Positions 24,791-36,647 of a stretch of 64,000 nucleotides of DNA are shown here, one piece after another. Position 1 is the stretch's first letter. Each line of letters opens with the position of its first letter. The stretch is from the NCBI GenBank assembly GCA_014898415.1, contig RCTD01000019.1:744001-808000 (forward strand), in the 5' to 3' direction. This DNA comes from Stromatinia cepivora. Lineage: Eukaryota > Ascomycota > Leotiomycetes > Helotiales > Sclerotiniaceae. The notes beneath the pieces were generated by a model that saw only the letters and a list, made by a program, of their open reading frames with translations, ran no database searches and was not told the DNA's origin. Both the position numbers and the translations under genes were made by a program.

Positions 24791-25206
24791 CAGCCTATGT
24801 TGCATATAGGATAAAAATATCAGAAGCGTAACTTCACCGGAACTACGTCTCCTTCCTTTACTTCAAACCTGGCCCAATTCGGGGTGGTTTATATGATGTA
24901 GAAAAAGTCCTAGCGCCGCTTTAGAGACGTGAAGAGAAAGCGTTTAGGCGGCGAGTCTTAGCATTGGTTAACTTCTGTTTCCCACAATCGCGTTTGCCTC
25001 ACCCAAAACATCATTTACCCGCTTCACAAATTCTCATTATCTCATGGCTACTTAGTCTTATTTTAATGTTTGTAATTGGCATCACTTACCGCCAATTATC
25101 CGGTTTGTACCATCAAATCAGCCCTCCTCAAAAATCCCTTCGCCCTTCTGTTATATCCTCCTCGCCAAAGTCTCAGTCACATGTCTTCTTCATGGAGCTC
25201 TTTGAT
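24791..25206. other. Spacer downstream of the palindromic element
   Basis: No supported gene. A 101-codon plus-strand frame from 24964 into the next gene contains a hydrophobic patch (ILIISWLLSLILMFVIGI) but overlaps the 3' end of the minus-strand gene and has no start context or motif to support it. Confidence 0.4.
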
Positions 25207-26758
25207 CTATGTTCCATCCGGGACACTCGGTCGACCATAATAATAACCGCTGGGTTGCCCGGGACTTGAAGTATATGCCATTTTTCCATACTGAGTTTCC
25301 ACAATGATTTTCCCCTCCTCGTGGGGTTCAGCGGTTAATTTACGGGTATATGTTGTGGGAGAGGCATGCACGGACGCAGGCCAATCTTGTATAGGCTGAC
25401 TTGGTTGTGGATAGCTCATTGTCTGATCATAGCTGGATGGAGTGTACTGGAATTCTTTTGAGCTTGTATCAAGAGACGCACGTCGATTAGGCCGCGATGA
25501 CGATGGCTCAGGAGAGCGACGCCTTCTCGATGTCCGCTCAGGTGACTGTCGATTATCTCCTGATTTTAGACTGCTTTCTACCCAGGCGGTGGCTTTGTTA
25601 AAAAAAGATCCACCAATACCCTTTGATGATGCGCCAGCTGCTGTTTTCTGATGTTTGTAGTCCCGTGTGTCTTTCGCTGCGCTTTCCGCACGCTGCGAAA
25701 AAGATTTTGAAGAAGATGATGTCTCTGAGCGTCTTGCTTGGGGAAGAGTATCTCTCTTAAAGACAGCCATAATGGGCTCCACCAGCTCTGACTTCTCTAC
25801 AGCTTCCATGTCGTATACCACCAAGCCAGGATAAAGACATTGGAGACTTTCTTCGGTGCCGTCGCTGGCCATTGTTTTCCATGTGGTAATCTCCTTCACT
25901 TCATACGGCAAATATTGTCCCTCACTGGAGCTGGGCTCGAACTGGACGTCTCTTTCGTCAATCAACTCATATCTTTGAGTGGAACATTGCATCTCTAGAT
26001 GAAGTTTAATAGAAGGTTCTAGAATTTCAGTTCGGAGCCGAGCTTTTGATCTTGCAGAGCCGCTGTTTTCATACCAGAATGATAGATCTTTCTCGAGAGC
26101 ATCTTGTATTCGACAAAGCTGGTCTGCCTGCTTGTCTTTATACGATCTGGTAGCACATAGTGCAGTCAACGTGTCTGATCTCCATTGGTTAATCTTTGAT
26201 TTCGCTATCCGGCGTATCGATTAGCATGCTGATGTTAGTGTCGGGCATAAAGGAAAAATTCATACCCTTTCCGATTCTAGACATTTCCTTTTCGATGCTG
26301 AGGAACATAGCCTGTTGAGGCTCGGTAACTCCAATAGGATACGGTTTCATCAGAACTTCAAGGAAGACATATTTTCCAATTATAAGTGATAGGATGAAGT
26401 AAGGAAGCATGTCTAAACTTTTTAGAAAATCCAGTTTCGGGTCCGAGGCCGCGAAATGTTGATAGTCGATGCCGATGCCTCCCAACTTATGAGATTTTTC
26501 CTCAGTCTTCAGAGCTTCTTTGAACCGATTCCTAAAGTCGCCAGGTTCGGCATAATCAATCCACGTCTCGATCGCTCGACATATTTTCTGGTAGTCTTCT
26601 CTAATCGATCCTTCAGGCACCTGGTACTCTTTGTGAGCCAGTGCAGCCAGTTGTAACGTTGACTCTTTCAAATCTTTTCTCAACTCTTCATTCTCCTTTC
26701 TCAACTTCTCGTTTTTTTCTTTGAGGTCCACCGAATCATCTGAGTCCGAATCGTTCAT
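25207..26758 (-). CDS. Unknown coiled-coil, disordered fungal protein
   Basis: Two exons, 26758-26266 and 26174-25207, give 486 residues. The intron has a GTATGA donor, a GATTAAC branch site and a GATCAG acceptor. The N terminus is acidic (MNDSDSDDSVDLKEK), then a short coiled coil (KNEKLRKENEELRKDLKEST, about residues 14-35). A helical region follows with a hydrophobic segment (LPYFILSLIIGKYVFLEVL, near 118-136). Exon 2 has a charged helical part, then a long Ser/Arg-rich stretch (RTSRRRRSPEPSSSRPNRR) and ends in a Gly/Tyr-rich tail (SGYYYGRPSVPDGT). No family is recognised. It shares a 570-bp divergent upstream region with the Hsp70-like gene, so co-regulation is possible but not shown. Confidence 0.75.
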
Positions 26759-27330
26759 GTTGGATTATGGATAAGTCGTCCTGTATTGCAAATAGTGTGC
26801 GTTATTCACTGTGACTGCCTCAAGCAATTGGAAAATGTTTTTTTGGGGGGATGCACATTGGGTGACCTTTTCAGCCGCATCCATCATGCCACCCATCCAT
26901 AAGATGTTCCGATAGCGATATTTCTTCAAACTCTGGTTGGCTGCCTTTTGTATTCGGTCAGCAAATCGGGATAAAAATGTTCATAGCAATATTGCCGAAG
27001 GTGAGGGGTAGACAGTAAGGCATTTTAATCTCACACAGCATACTCTTTTTGATTGGCTGTGGCGCATGCGGGAAGGGTTACATCAACACTTTTAAGGGTC
27101 TAGCATGCAAATAACACCTAACTATGAACTTAGAAATGCTACCATGGCTTGGAGCCCCTACTATAAGTGTTTAAATAAGGTATATAGTGGTTTCTCAGCT
27201 TCCATCAGAAGGTTGCCGCAGAGCCTCATGTCGATGATTTAACAGAAGCTTTGGAAACCATAAGTCCCAGTCCAACAATACTGCCGTTTTATTTATTGTT
27301 GAGAAGGCCTTTGATTTACTCTTCATCAAT

Positions 27331-29459
27331 ATGTCGGACTCGAGCGATAAATTAGAAGTGCTGATTGCAGTTGACTTTGGTAAAAAAAATCTGTGATCAG
27401 TCGACGAGGCTGGCTGACGCTTAACAGGCACGACGTTCTCTGGTCTTTGTTGGGCTCTTAAAGATAAAGTATATACGTCATGGCATTCATATGGTGAGTC
27501 TGGCTGATGTTTTGTTTCACAGCCCAAAGACCACAATCTCGTTCAAAACTGGCCTGGAGATGGTGCAAGCCACAATAAGGCTCCAACGTGAGTAGCTTTA
27601 GACTTCAAGCCAATCAATGCCGGGTCAACATCATGAGCTAATGAGATTTTCCCAGAATATTGCTTTACAACCCAGAATATCTCTGGGGTCATCAAATTAG
27701 AGGAAATAGCCCCAGATACGAATGGTTCAAATTAGGTCTTCACCCAAGTGGCGAACGCAAGGGTCTTGCAAAAGAATATCCCAGTACCACCACTTTGATT
27801 GCACATTCTACCGAGGAAAAGGAGAGACTGGTGATCGATTACTTGACGAATATGAGAAAGCATGCCGAAACAATCATGGCCAATACTTACGGTACCTTTG
27901 TTTTCCCAAAAATATCAAGAGAATACATCATCACCGTCCCGGCTGTTTGGGATGATAAATCTCAAGGTCGAACTCAGGAATGTGCAAAACAGGCCGGCAT
28001 GGGTAATCATGTGCAGATTATTACCGAGCCTGAAGCTGCGGGGATCTATGCACTGTCCAATATGCCAACAGCTATTTTGAAGAAGAATGATACGTTCGTT
28101 CTCTGTGATGCTGGTGGTGGGTAAGTCGGATCCATATTTCTTCTTGCTGGCATAATAGGTGCTAATTGAACACGTGCAATTTGAAGGACTGTAGATTTGG
28201 TCTCATATACCATCTCAAAACTTCAGCCGGTACCTAGACTTCGCGAAGCTGCCCGGGGTGAAGGAGGACTTTGTGGAAGCATCTTCCTCAACCGAATTTT
28301 CGCCAAGCACCTAACTGTCAGGTTCGCCAATTATCCAGCATGGGATGAAGAGTACCAAACAGACGCATTGAAATTCTTCGAAGATGATATCAAGAAGAAT
28401 TTCATGGGAGATGTAAATCAGCATTATTTTGTTCCTGCTCGTGGTTTGAATAAGCCGGAATTGGGTATTCACCAGAACAAGCTTAGACTCTCGGGAGAAG
28501 AAATCAAGAAGGTCTTCGAGCCTGTCATTCAACAGGTCATCTCATTGGTGAAAAGACAAATTCGTAAAACTGCCAGACCTGTCGCGGCTGTTCTTATGGC
28601 TGGTGGTTTTGGTTCGAGTGAGTATTTGCGTACGAGAATTCAAGAGGTTGTTGGAACGGGTATTGAGGTGAGGAAGGTAGCCAATGGGTATATTAATTTA
28701 TTCCACTGATAGCTGGCACATTAATAGCTAATCATAAGTAGCGATACGGCGATCGTCAAAGGAGCGTTGATCAGTGGACTTTCGAAGAAGGATCCCGGGC
28801 ATCCGTACGCCATTGGAAATTTCGGCATCGACTCGAGGGTGGCTCGTAGACATTATGGTACCATTGCTTTTGGTCCTTTCGTTCCGGGCGTGCATGACGA
28901 AAATTTGAAGTGAGCAAAGCTGTCCTATCTTTCTTAAGCTCCCATTAATGAAATTTCAGGGAGCCAAGCCCTTACTCAGCTGGTTTTGTTGTGCCATGTA
29001 TGCAATGGTTCATCCAGAAGGTATGTAATGTATTTCCACGACATGGACGGTTTCTAATTACAATAAAGGACACCAACGTCGAAGATACAAAACCAGTTGT
29101 TACACAAAAACCATTCTTTTGGGAGAAGCCCGTTTTGGAAGGCAGCCCGACAGTTATAGAAGCTAGTATATATGTAAGTGAAAGGGACACAGCACCATTG
29201 CATTTGGAAAACACAAGTAAGTATAAAACTACGCCCATGAGAAATTATTAATCCTTTTGCAGAGGTTTCCGAGCTGGTCAAAATCCAAGCAGATATTAGC
29301 AGTGTTCCAGTAGAAAGCTTTCCAAAGATGGTTGGGGTTGGTTACCAAGCGTTTTATCGCATCCCCTACAATATTGAGATGGCGATTCATTCTGGAAGTA
29401 TCACTTTCGCTTTATTATATGGTGATCAGCGCTATGAAGCTACCAAGGAATTTTTGTAG
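27331..29459 (+). CDS. Hsp70-like ATPase
   Basis: Nine exons give 564 residues in frame: 27331-27379, 27428-27468, 27523-27587, 27656-28120, 28187-28687, 28742-28909, 28960-29020, 29069-29216 and 29263-29459. The actin-like ATPase fold is complete: phosphate-1 loop (IAVDFGTTFSGLCWAL), connect-1 (IITEPEAAGIYAL), phosphate-2 loop (FVLCDAGGGTVDLVSY) and adenosine motif (VLMAGGFGSSEYL). After about residue 410 the sequence (GFVVPCMQWFIQK onward) is divergent and shorter than the substrate-binding domain of canonical Hsp70; there is no EEVD end. This matches the expanded group of Hsp70/HSPA12-like proteins of filamentous fungi, whose roles are mostly unknown. The many very short 5' exons are typical of the group. 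Confidence 0.88.
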
Positions 29460-30304
29460 AAACATTTTGGATTGATGTAAGCATTTACAATCACGCTATC
29501 AAATCAATTATTTCGCAAATATACTTACGTGCAATAATGATATTGACCAGATTCACTAATTGTCCTAGAGATAAGTGACATTTTTTCATTTATTGCATGC
29601 GAAGATGAAGAACAGAATCGAGAATGGGAACGGAAAAACTATCTTTGAGATTTTGTCACTGTGCGACCATTATATTGCGAAGATGCACAAGCTTGAGATT
29701 TCCATGCTGCTAAGGTGTTACGAGTGTGTAACTTTCTCGACTGAGCTGAAATATGATAGGTTGTGAGGAATTAGCCTGTATTCCAGGGCGTTGCCATGAT
29801 CATGGGCGGTAATGATACCCTGGTGTTACCCCTCACACAGGGCTTTGTCATCTGGCTGACTTGTTTTTGTTTACATCTATCTTTTCAAGTCCTTGAAAAA
29901 TGTTTTCCATTATTGATGTGATTGATCATTCTTGGGTGCCAAATTCGAATCAAAACGGTTTTGCATTTGTATATACGAAAATTATACAGAATTCCCATTA
30001 CCAAAACTTCAACACGCCAGAGCCATCAAAACTTGCGATTGGTGGTAAGGATTTCTACCAATGTCAGGAAAAGTACCCAGGCACTTGGCATTGAGGTACT
30101 TCTACGGGCCCGTGAGTATAGCAATTCCACTTGGAAATTCCGATATCTTTCTAAACCTAACCTTCTCTCCACAGATACTCCGTGCTAATTGCACATCGAA
30201 TCCTCTCTCGAGTCTTCAGAAATAACGGCAACTCGCATTACTTATTACTTCCTAGCGTACCCGACCGAAGAAACTTCCCCGAATCTCGTACAACCACTTC
30301 TAAA
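29460..30304. other. Spacer without supported gene
   Basis: Short overlapping frames (for example 29575-29766 and 29900-30188) have no motif. The last part, 30100-30304, contains possible leader sequence of the repeat-protein gene that follows. Confidence 0.4.
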
Positions 30305-30736
30305 ATGGTGAAAGAAAATGATGCTATCGCCATTATTGTGATTCTTTTAGTTTTCGCCATGATACCTGTGGCGTTTTATATATATAAGCTTTCGAGAAGA
30401 AGATTATACTATAGTGAATATTCTTCAACTACAGTTACAGAAGAGGATTCCGCGGATGGTGAATCACCATCGCCGCGACCGCCGCCACCGCCGCCGCCGG
30501 GTATTGGAAGGCCGGTTGTTGGAGGGGGAGGAAGGCCTGTTGTTGGGGGTGGAGGGCCGGGAAGACCGGTTGTTGGGGCTGGGCCTGGACCTGGACCTCC
30601 TGGACCTGGACGTCCGGTGGTAGGGGGGATGGGTGGATGGTTTGGTGGTGGGAGACCTATTGTGGGTGGTTCTGGAGCCGGAAGACCTGTTGTCGGCTCT
30701 GGGGGAATTGGAAGTCCGGTTGTTGGTGATGACTGA
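30305..30736 (+). CDS. Single-pass protein with GRPVVGGG repeats
   Basis: 143 codons from ATG 30305. Residues about 8-28 form a membrane helix (AIIVILLVFAMIPVAFYIY) followed by basic KLSRRR, an arrangement predicting a cytosolic tail. Next comes an acidic Ser/Thr stretch (SSTTVTEEDSADGE), a polyproline run, and then at least six repeats of (G)RPVVGGG spaced by Gly/Pro linkers to the end. No family is recognised. The opposite strand is also open here (30409-31017) because the repeats are GC-rich, but it lacks such order. An upstream in-frame extension to 30182 exists; the internal ATG is preferred as it places the helix at the N terminus. Confidence 0.55.
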   Translation: MVKENDAIAIIVILLVFAMIPVAFYIYKLSRRRLYYSEYSSTTVTEEDSADGESPSPRPPPPPPPGIGRPVVGGGGRPVVGGGGPGRPVVGAGPGPGPPGPGRPVVGGMGGWFGGGRPIVGGSGAGRPVVGSGGIGSPVVGDD

Positions 30737-31328
30737 GAATTTAATGTTGGAATGTTATTTGAATTGAGATATGATACCATGTATTTGTATATATAGCTTT
30801 GATCGTGCCTTGTATCTGGTTTGGGGAATTTGTTACCAGTATTGAATATGGCGATTGAATTGAGATGTAGAAATGATACTTTTCTATCTTCAGGACAGAC
30901 GAATATATCGTTGTAAAGATTCATTAGTCTGTGTTTGTAGGCTCGTGGTAGCATGCAGTCGTTCCAAACGCCTACAGACTTTGAAAGCCAACCATGAGAT
31001 ACCTTTGATAGAAGCAACCTTGCCTTGAAGATTAATTTTCGTTATCCTGCTACAACTCAAAACGTCCTTTAGAATCTGTTACATATCATAGTTGAGACTA
31101 TGATATAGCGCATCTAGATGAAATTAGACAGTTAAGATTGTTTGGTCAAGAAACACAAATAAATGTCAATTCGTGCTCTCGCTTACATTACACATCACAC
31201 TAGCGGCCGCCTCTCTGAACCAGCAAAATTTACCCGAATATCAAAAATGTTTTCACACCCCACCAATGGTGAATATATCAAAAAATACAGAATCATTTTT
31301 CATCAAATAGTTAATTACTATTCATATA
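30737..31328. other. Spacer upstream of tRNA gene
   Basis: No supported gene; the opposite-strand frame that covers part of it is judged a shadow of the repeat protein. Confidence 0.4.
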
Positions 31329-31441
31329 GGTGAGATGGCCGAGTTGGTCTAAGGCGCCAGGTTAAGGTTATAGCTTAACAAAAGATTATCAAGAATCTCC
31401 TGGTCTAGTAATAGGCGTGGGTTCGAATCCCACTCTCATCA
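31329..31441 (+). tRNA. tRNA-Leu(AAG) with a 30-nt intron
   Basis: The acceptor stem GGTGAGA pairs with TCTCATC (one G-T pair), with discriminator A. The D arm contains GGCCGAGTTGGTCTAAGGC. The anticodon stem is CCAGG/CCTGG and the loop TTAAGG gives anticodon AAG. The intron of about 30 nt (TTATAGCTT to AAGAATC) sits one base 3' of the anticodon, the canonical place for nuclear tRNA introns. The long variable arm (TCTAGTAATAGGC) is that of a type II tRNA, and the T arm is GTGGG-TTCGAAT-CCCAC. A T run follows within ten bases and would end Pol III transcription. CCA is not encoded, as usual in eukaryotes. Confidence 0.95.
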
Positions 31442-32052
31442 ATATTCTTTTGCTGTTTTGGCATATTTTTGGGAATTTATATCTGGAAATTGTTCTTTTT
31501 CCCTGTTTTAAAAACGACTCTTTTGTATCTCTTGGGGTCTCGTTCGGTCTCTTTTCGAGCCAGGTCTCGACCTACACCTCTATCCACTTATTTTCACGTG
31601 GCAAAACGTTCCCGAAACAAGCGTAGGAAAAACGAACGAATCATGAAACCTGGCTTGGGACACTATGATGGTGTTATGACATAGCGCAGTTTTGACATGT
31701 GTCACGATTTGGGAGGTTTATATCTTCTAGATAATCATTTGAGAGTTTTATTTTCTTCCTGCGCGTGTTGAAAAGTGAAGTAGTTCACAATCTTTTGTGG
31801 AAGATCTTGGTATCTACCATGTCGTCGATCTTCAAGCCAATCACACCATGATGGCGAAAGTTCGACGTCATTATAATATATATAGAATAGGACCACATAT
31901 TATTATGAAACATGCATGGAAGCAGGTACACGTCGTGCGCTACATCAGACGATCTAGGTTATCATTTAAGCTTAAAATGATATCTATAAGAAACATTCTT
32001 CTCCTTTTTTCTCGTTCCAAATTTTCATTTTTGCCTATTATATTAAGCAAGC
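31442..32052. other. Spacer
   Basis: No supported gene. A frame at 31797-32138 overlaps the first exon of the next gene and has no motif. Confidence 0.4.
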
Positions 32053-32512
32053 ATGTATTTTTACATTTCTCCATTGACTATCCTTGCCATTGCGGCACTC
32101 TTCACTTCTTCTGTCGCGATGAACATAGAGGTAAATGAATATCACAGTCCCAGTTTAAATGGCCACTAACAATATACCACTTCAGGCTCGACAAACCCCC
32201 TCTCCTCCGTCAACCCCAACTCCCAATCCCACCTCCACCACAAAAACTACTCTTAATGCCTCTCAATCAGCGTCTCAATCATTAGCAATCCAGTCAGCAC
32301 TCGCGTCGTATGCATCCTCTCTCTCCGCAGCCTCCGTCTCGGCCGTTGCTGCCGGTTCTACGGTAGCTTCTTCTAGCCATACACTCGCTGGTCCTGGAGC
32401 TTCGGCCGCTGCGAAAACTGCTGCTGATACTTCTGGCTCGGAAAAAGACACGAACGTGATGTGGATAAATATTGGGTTAGGATTGGTCGTTAGTGGGGTT
32501 GGATTATTCTGA
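32053..32512 (+). CDS. Small Ser/Ala-rich GPI-anchor-like cell-surface protein
   Basis: Exons 32053-32130 and 32186-32512, joined over a 55-nt intron (GTAAATG to CTTCAG), give 134 residues. Exon 1 is a signal peptide (MYFYISPLTILAIAALFTSSVA). The mature part starts with a Pro/Thr-rich stretch (TPSPPSTPTPNPTSTTKTT), then a Ser/Ala-rich linker. It ends with a hydrophobic tail without charged residues (MWINIGLGLVVSGVGLF) after a small-residue, charged zone (DTSGSEKDTN). This is the layout of fungal GPI-anchored wall or membrane proteins. The function is unknown. Starting at the internal ATG at 32159 would lose the signal peptide, so the spliced start is preferred. Confidence 0.7.
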
Positions 32513-33331
32513 AAGGGTAATCTCGTGGAAATTTTAGAGACATGAAGTAATTCCGAATTTTGAAAGGGTCAGCGAGCCAAGCCTGAAAAAGCCGGAGTTT
32601 CTTGTTTACTTTTGGAGTTTGGGAGTTACATACAGACAATCCAGAAGAAAGAGGTCTAATAACGTCACGAGATCCCTAAGTTTGAAGAACTATTTGAATG
32701 TCGGATTCAGATTGGGATATTGAAAAATATCCATGGGGCATAGAACCCCGAGGACCTGGAACCAAGCAATCGAAGCACAATTTTGGTTTTATATGAGGAA
32801 GAGTCCCTTCTATGGTATGGGTATGGATAAAAGTGGTATCTCCCGCCTAATGGCTGGATCGGAGCGAGTGCCGGCACATTTATCGGGTTGGGTATATATT
32901 TATAGAACTTTACGAATGGAGTTTCGGTGAATTACATTGTTCGTTATGAGGGATATAGAGGGATGGATTTTTCGAATAACATACTTTCATCGCTAAATAA
33001 TCGACAGCCAAATAGGAAGGAGAGAAAAACGAGACGTTCTTCATCCAAATGCATTAGCTCTATCTAGTACAAGTATTCCTTCCTTATTTGTTTCGGTATA
33101 GAAAAATTCGTTTCCTGTTCCCGACATTCATTTCTGTATGATACAACCCGAAATTGTCCATTTTTATCAATGTGACTTTAGCTTGGATATTCCTTAACTT
33201 CTATCTCCGAATATACTATTTTTATATTCATTGAGTCTGAAATCTCCCAGTCCGGGATTTCCAGCGCCACATCGATAACGCACTCGTTTTTCACAGCCTT
33301 ACTATACAACCTCAATTAGAGAAACGCAATC
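32513..33331. other. Spacer
   Basis: No supported gene. ATG 32699 opens only 33 codons (MSDSDWDIEKYPWG then stop), and the overlapping frame at 32733-32930 has no motif. Confidence 0.4.
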
Positions 33332-34750
33332 ATGCGAGGATTCAGTAACATTAAAAAAGAACCCCCTGGCGACCTAATCCAAGACGATCTAGATTTCAAA
33401 GCAACTTACGCCTATATTTTAGCAGCGCGTGGAGCTGATGAAAAAGATCACCCTGCTGCATGGGAAGAACAGAAATTAATCCCAGCGGGCATTTACGTTC
33501 AGGTAATTGGAAGCGCCCTGTCTGTCTATGATTTTTTCGCAGTACTTATTGACCTTCTATTAGACAAGCCTGGTACACAGACCTACCCAGAAACAGAAAT
33601 TAATCTCAGCGGGTAATCCAATTCCGGTAATTCGAAAATCCTGTCTTCCACCGAACATTTTTGCAATACATACTCATCATCCATGTATTAGGAGAGACTC
33701 GCCTACACACCTATTCAGAGACATCTTGTGCATAATGTCAAGCTCAGAAACGGGGCGCCTGGGATAAGGCGACGCAATAGTATAATCGATCCCATAGACG
33801 AGGAGTCGGGTTTACCTATTCCCACACTCAATTTGGCCAGGGCCGTTTACTTTCGTTGGCATTTCGTCAACGGCCAGGTGTGCAAGATCATCGCTCCTCC
33901 TGTTATAGCACGACTTCCTCCCGGTGATCCCGAAGTGAACGACTACCTCGACAATTTGAAAGATTATGAGAACAAAATAGGATGTGAACTTTTGGAAAGA
34001 GCTCGAGATATCACATGTAGTATTGTGCTTGCCAACATTCACACCGATGATTTCAAACAAAGGTGTAGATCGAACTTTGGCCACCTCCACTTGGCGATGT
34101 TGTTTTACAATCTTGTGACAGATGACGAATTATACTGCATCTATGGTCCTCTTTGGTTAGCTGTCGACTTTAGCTTTGTTCAATGTAGTGATAAGCTCCC
34201 AGATTCTCCTACCGATGAAGACAAACTCCGATGGAATTTGCGGAAGTTCACCAAATTGGAGTTTGCTTATTTTGCAGCCTATTACTTCGAACAATGCTTG
34301 CAGCAGAAGAGTCCTAATCGTCATGATTCAAAGCAACCTTCAAAAGCTGAGAAGCAGGCTTTCGCTTCCAGATTGGCCAGCGACCTGAGCACCTCTTTGA
34401 GGCGTGATAGGAGAAAAGAAGAAGAGGAACAATCCGGACCACGAGGGAATAAGAATGATAATAATGCAGAACGCCGCCACTCTTTTGTAGACCCCAAGGT
34501 TAATTTAGATGAAGACCCCTTTGCAGATCCACCAGAGGTTGTGATACATGAAGACCCCTTCGCAACTCCCAAGGCTGAGAACAAAGAAGTAGTTTGGTTC
34601 AATTCGGAGGAGGCGAAAGAAAGGTGGACTAGGGGGGCGATGAAGGTAGTACGTTATTGGGAGGAACCACCATATTCGCACTTCATATGGGATGTTGGTG
34701 TGTTGCCTGCTACGGGAAATTTCTTGGAAGGTGGCGGTTTGACATGGTAG
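33332..34750 (+). CDS. Unknown fungal protein with EDPFA motifs
   Basis: The preferred model joins 33332-33612 and 33748-34750 (intron GTAATC to CTCAG), 427 residues in frame. The first part (MRGFSNIKKEPPGDLIQDDLD) leads into a helical region with a hydrophobic patch (VIGSALSVYDFFAVLIDLLL). Exon 2 has a folded-looking centre (PTLNLARAVYFRWHFVNGQ, then YFAAYYFEQCLQ). A charged linker follows (RRDRRKEEEEQSGPRGNKND), with two DEDPFADPPE/HEDPFATPKAE repeats. The end is Trp-rich (YWEEPPYSHFIWDVG). No family is recognised. An alternative intron using the CAG-GTAATTGG donor at 33502 and the TTAG acceptor near 33690 also keeps the frame and would drop the hydrophobic patch, so the exon junction is uncertain. 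Confidence 0.65.
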
Positions 34751-36647
34751 AGGATCAAGAGTTATCAGTGAGCTGGGATATTCTCATCATGAAAAAAGGG
34801 CGTTGATAGTGTTGAGAGCCATGTTTTGGAAGGACGGGTTCAATGGATACAATACTGGCATAAAATGTATTCCACAGCGCAAGGGTACGATATTCTCGTC
34901 TCTCATTAGCAAAGTACACAACATGTTTGACCAACCATATCTTCGTGTGAGCCTCAACCCTTTTGCAGTGCTAGGTGCTCAAACATGCACAATGTGAACG
35001 TATGCAAGATTATAAAATGCCTATTGTCTGGCGGGGACCTCGAGAGAAGATGACAAAAACTTCTGCAAGTCTTTAAGGGAATGCGGACGAGGCGTATTTT
35101 TGTATACCAGCCAGAGTTTCATCAGGGTTGAGCGACACGGAACTGACTAAATATGAAAGAAGGCTGTGATATGTTCCAACTAGCCTAGAAAGACGTTGAT
35201 GAAAGTAATGAGCCTCGTTCGTACCAGGTAGGATTAAATCATGTGCAGAAATGATAAGGTGCCCCACACCACACAAAGACTGTAGCCAATCATCATTGAA
35301 TTAAAGAAGATCTGCTTGATAACTTCCCCTTTCAGCTCGCCGCATTGCAATATATGCAGGGTCTCCACATTTAGCAGCCACTCAACATGGGTTAGAGCGG
35401 CGCAAGGCTAATGGCAATGGAGGGCCTCCGTTTTTGAGAGTGATACAAAACTACCTCGAATGTCAGACCTCAAACCCTCATATTTTCTCTTCATCTTCGT
35501 ATTCATCTACTTCTTTGCCCATTTCCTCTCGTGTGAACCCTCTATAACAAAACCCCTTTCGGCATCGCCGTCCTCATGTTACTTTCAGTCACAAGTTAGT
35601 CTTATCGTATGTATAATGTCCAGAGAATCAAAGATGCCTAAAATGCTTTATATATCCTAATACCTCACAGTACCTATCAAATTATGGAAGGGTTTAGCCC
35701 AGGAACTTTTGGTTTCTCACCATTCCCATCGAACAAAGACCCCGGCATTGGCAGTGATTTATCAATGAGCTATGACGGGACTCAATCTGATGACTTCGAT
35801 GATGACCAGGGGGTTATCTGGATCTTCAATCCTAGTAACACTCTATCTTCAATCACAAAGAACCAATTGAGTTATAGCGACAGCATTAAGATGGGAAAGT
35901 CCAATACAGACAGCGCGTTCTGCGCTACAGAACGGATGATTCGCCTACGTCCAAATGGGCAAGATGATGACGTTCAACCACCCTGCGTTAAATGCCTTCC
36001 CGACAAGAGCGCGCGGAGGGATACCGCACAATAATTTTCTTCCAACCTCCTCGACAGCCGGCGGCACGATAAACCCAAAATGTAGCTCTCGAACGAGCTG
36101 AAACTTGCCGACTTTTCTTTTATTCACTAGATCTCCTTCTACGGCCCATGTTTATATATTGAACATGCTCATCGACATCGGCATCTTTCCAGCTCGAGAA
36201 CCAGGAGGCCACCATTGGCTCCTGGTTCTCGAAAGTAAGATACCGACTTTTTTTCTTCGCCATTTTTTATTTTTATTTTCACCCGACTCTATCTTCCGAA
36301 GCGCGTTCATCAGCATCTTATATTTCTCAATGATACCAAGCGAGCCACTGAAGAATATTGGAGTTTTCAATGCCAAAGAGACATTCTCATCCTTATCTTT
36401 GAAAGTGTCACACTACACTGTTTAGCCACGAGACACTACAAAGATTTGGCATGCTTAATCATGGAGGGGTTTGCCAATAAATCGATGATTCTTTTGGACA
36501 TGACCGATGTACGTCTTAAAACTGCATACTTGACCGATAAACTCGCTTCAACATCGCTTGCTCCGAATATATGTTCTACAGCGGATCAACAACCAGTTCA
36601 AAAAGAACAAAATCCAACCATCGACAGAAACACCCATATTACCAACC
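34751..36647. other. Spacer with one possible small ORF and a perfect hairpin
   Basis: The frame 35684-36034 (+, 116 codons, MEGFSPGTFGFSPFPSNKD start, acidic DDFDDDQG centre) looks protein-like but has no family and no downstream exon that could be confirmed; confidence as a gene about 0.35. At 36194-36232 lies a 14-bp perfect inverted repeat (TCGAGAACCAGGAG/CTCCTGGTTCTCGA) with an 11-nt loop. Nothing else is supported. Confidence 0.35.

Noticed and set aside
24964..25269. 101-codon plus-strand frame with a hydrophobic stretch
   Set aside because: Overlaps the end of the supported minus-strand gene and has no start context or family match.
30409..31017. 202-codon minus-strand frame with GLP repeats
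   Set aside because: It is the mirror of the GRPVVGGG coding strand; the plus-strand frame has an ordered helix and linker while this one starts in unstructured sequence.
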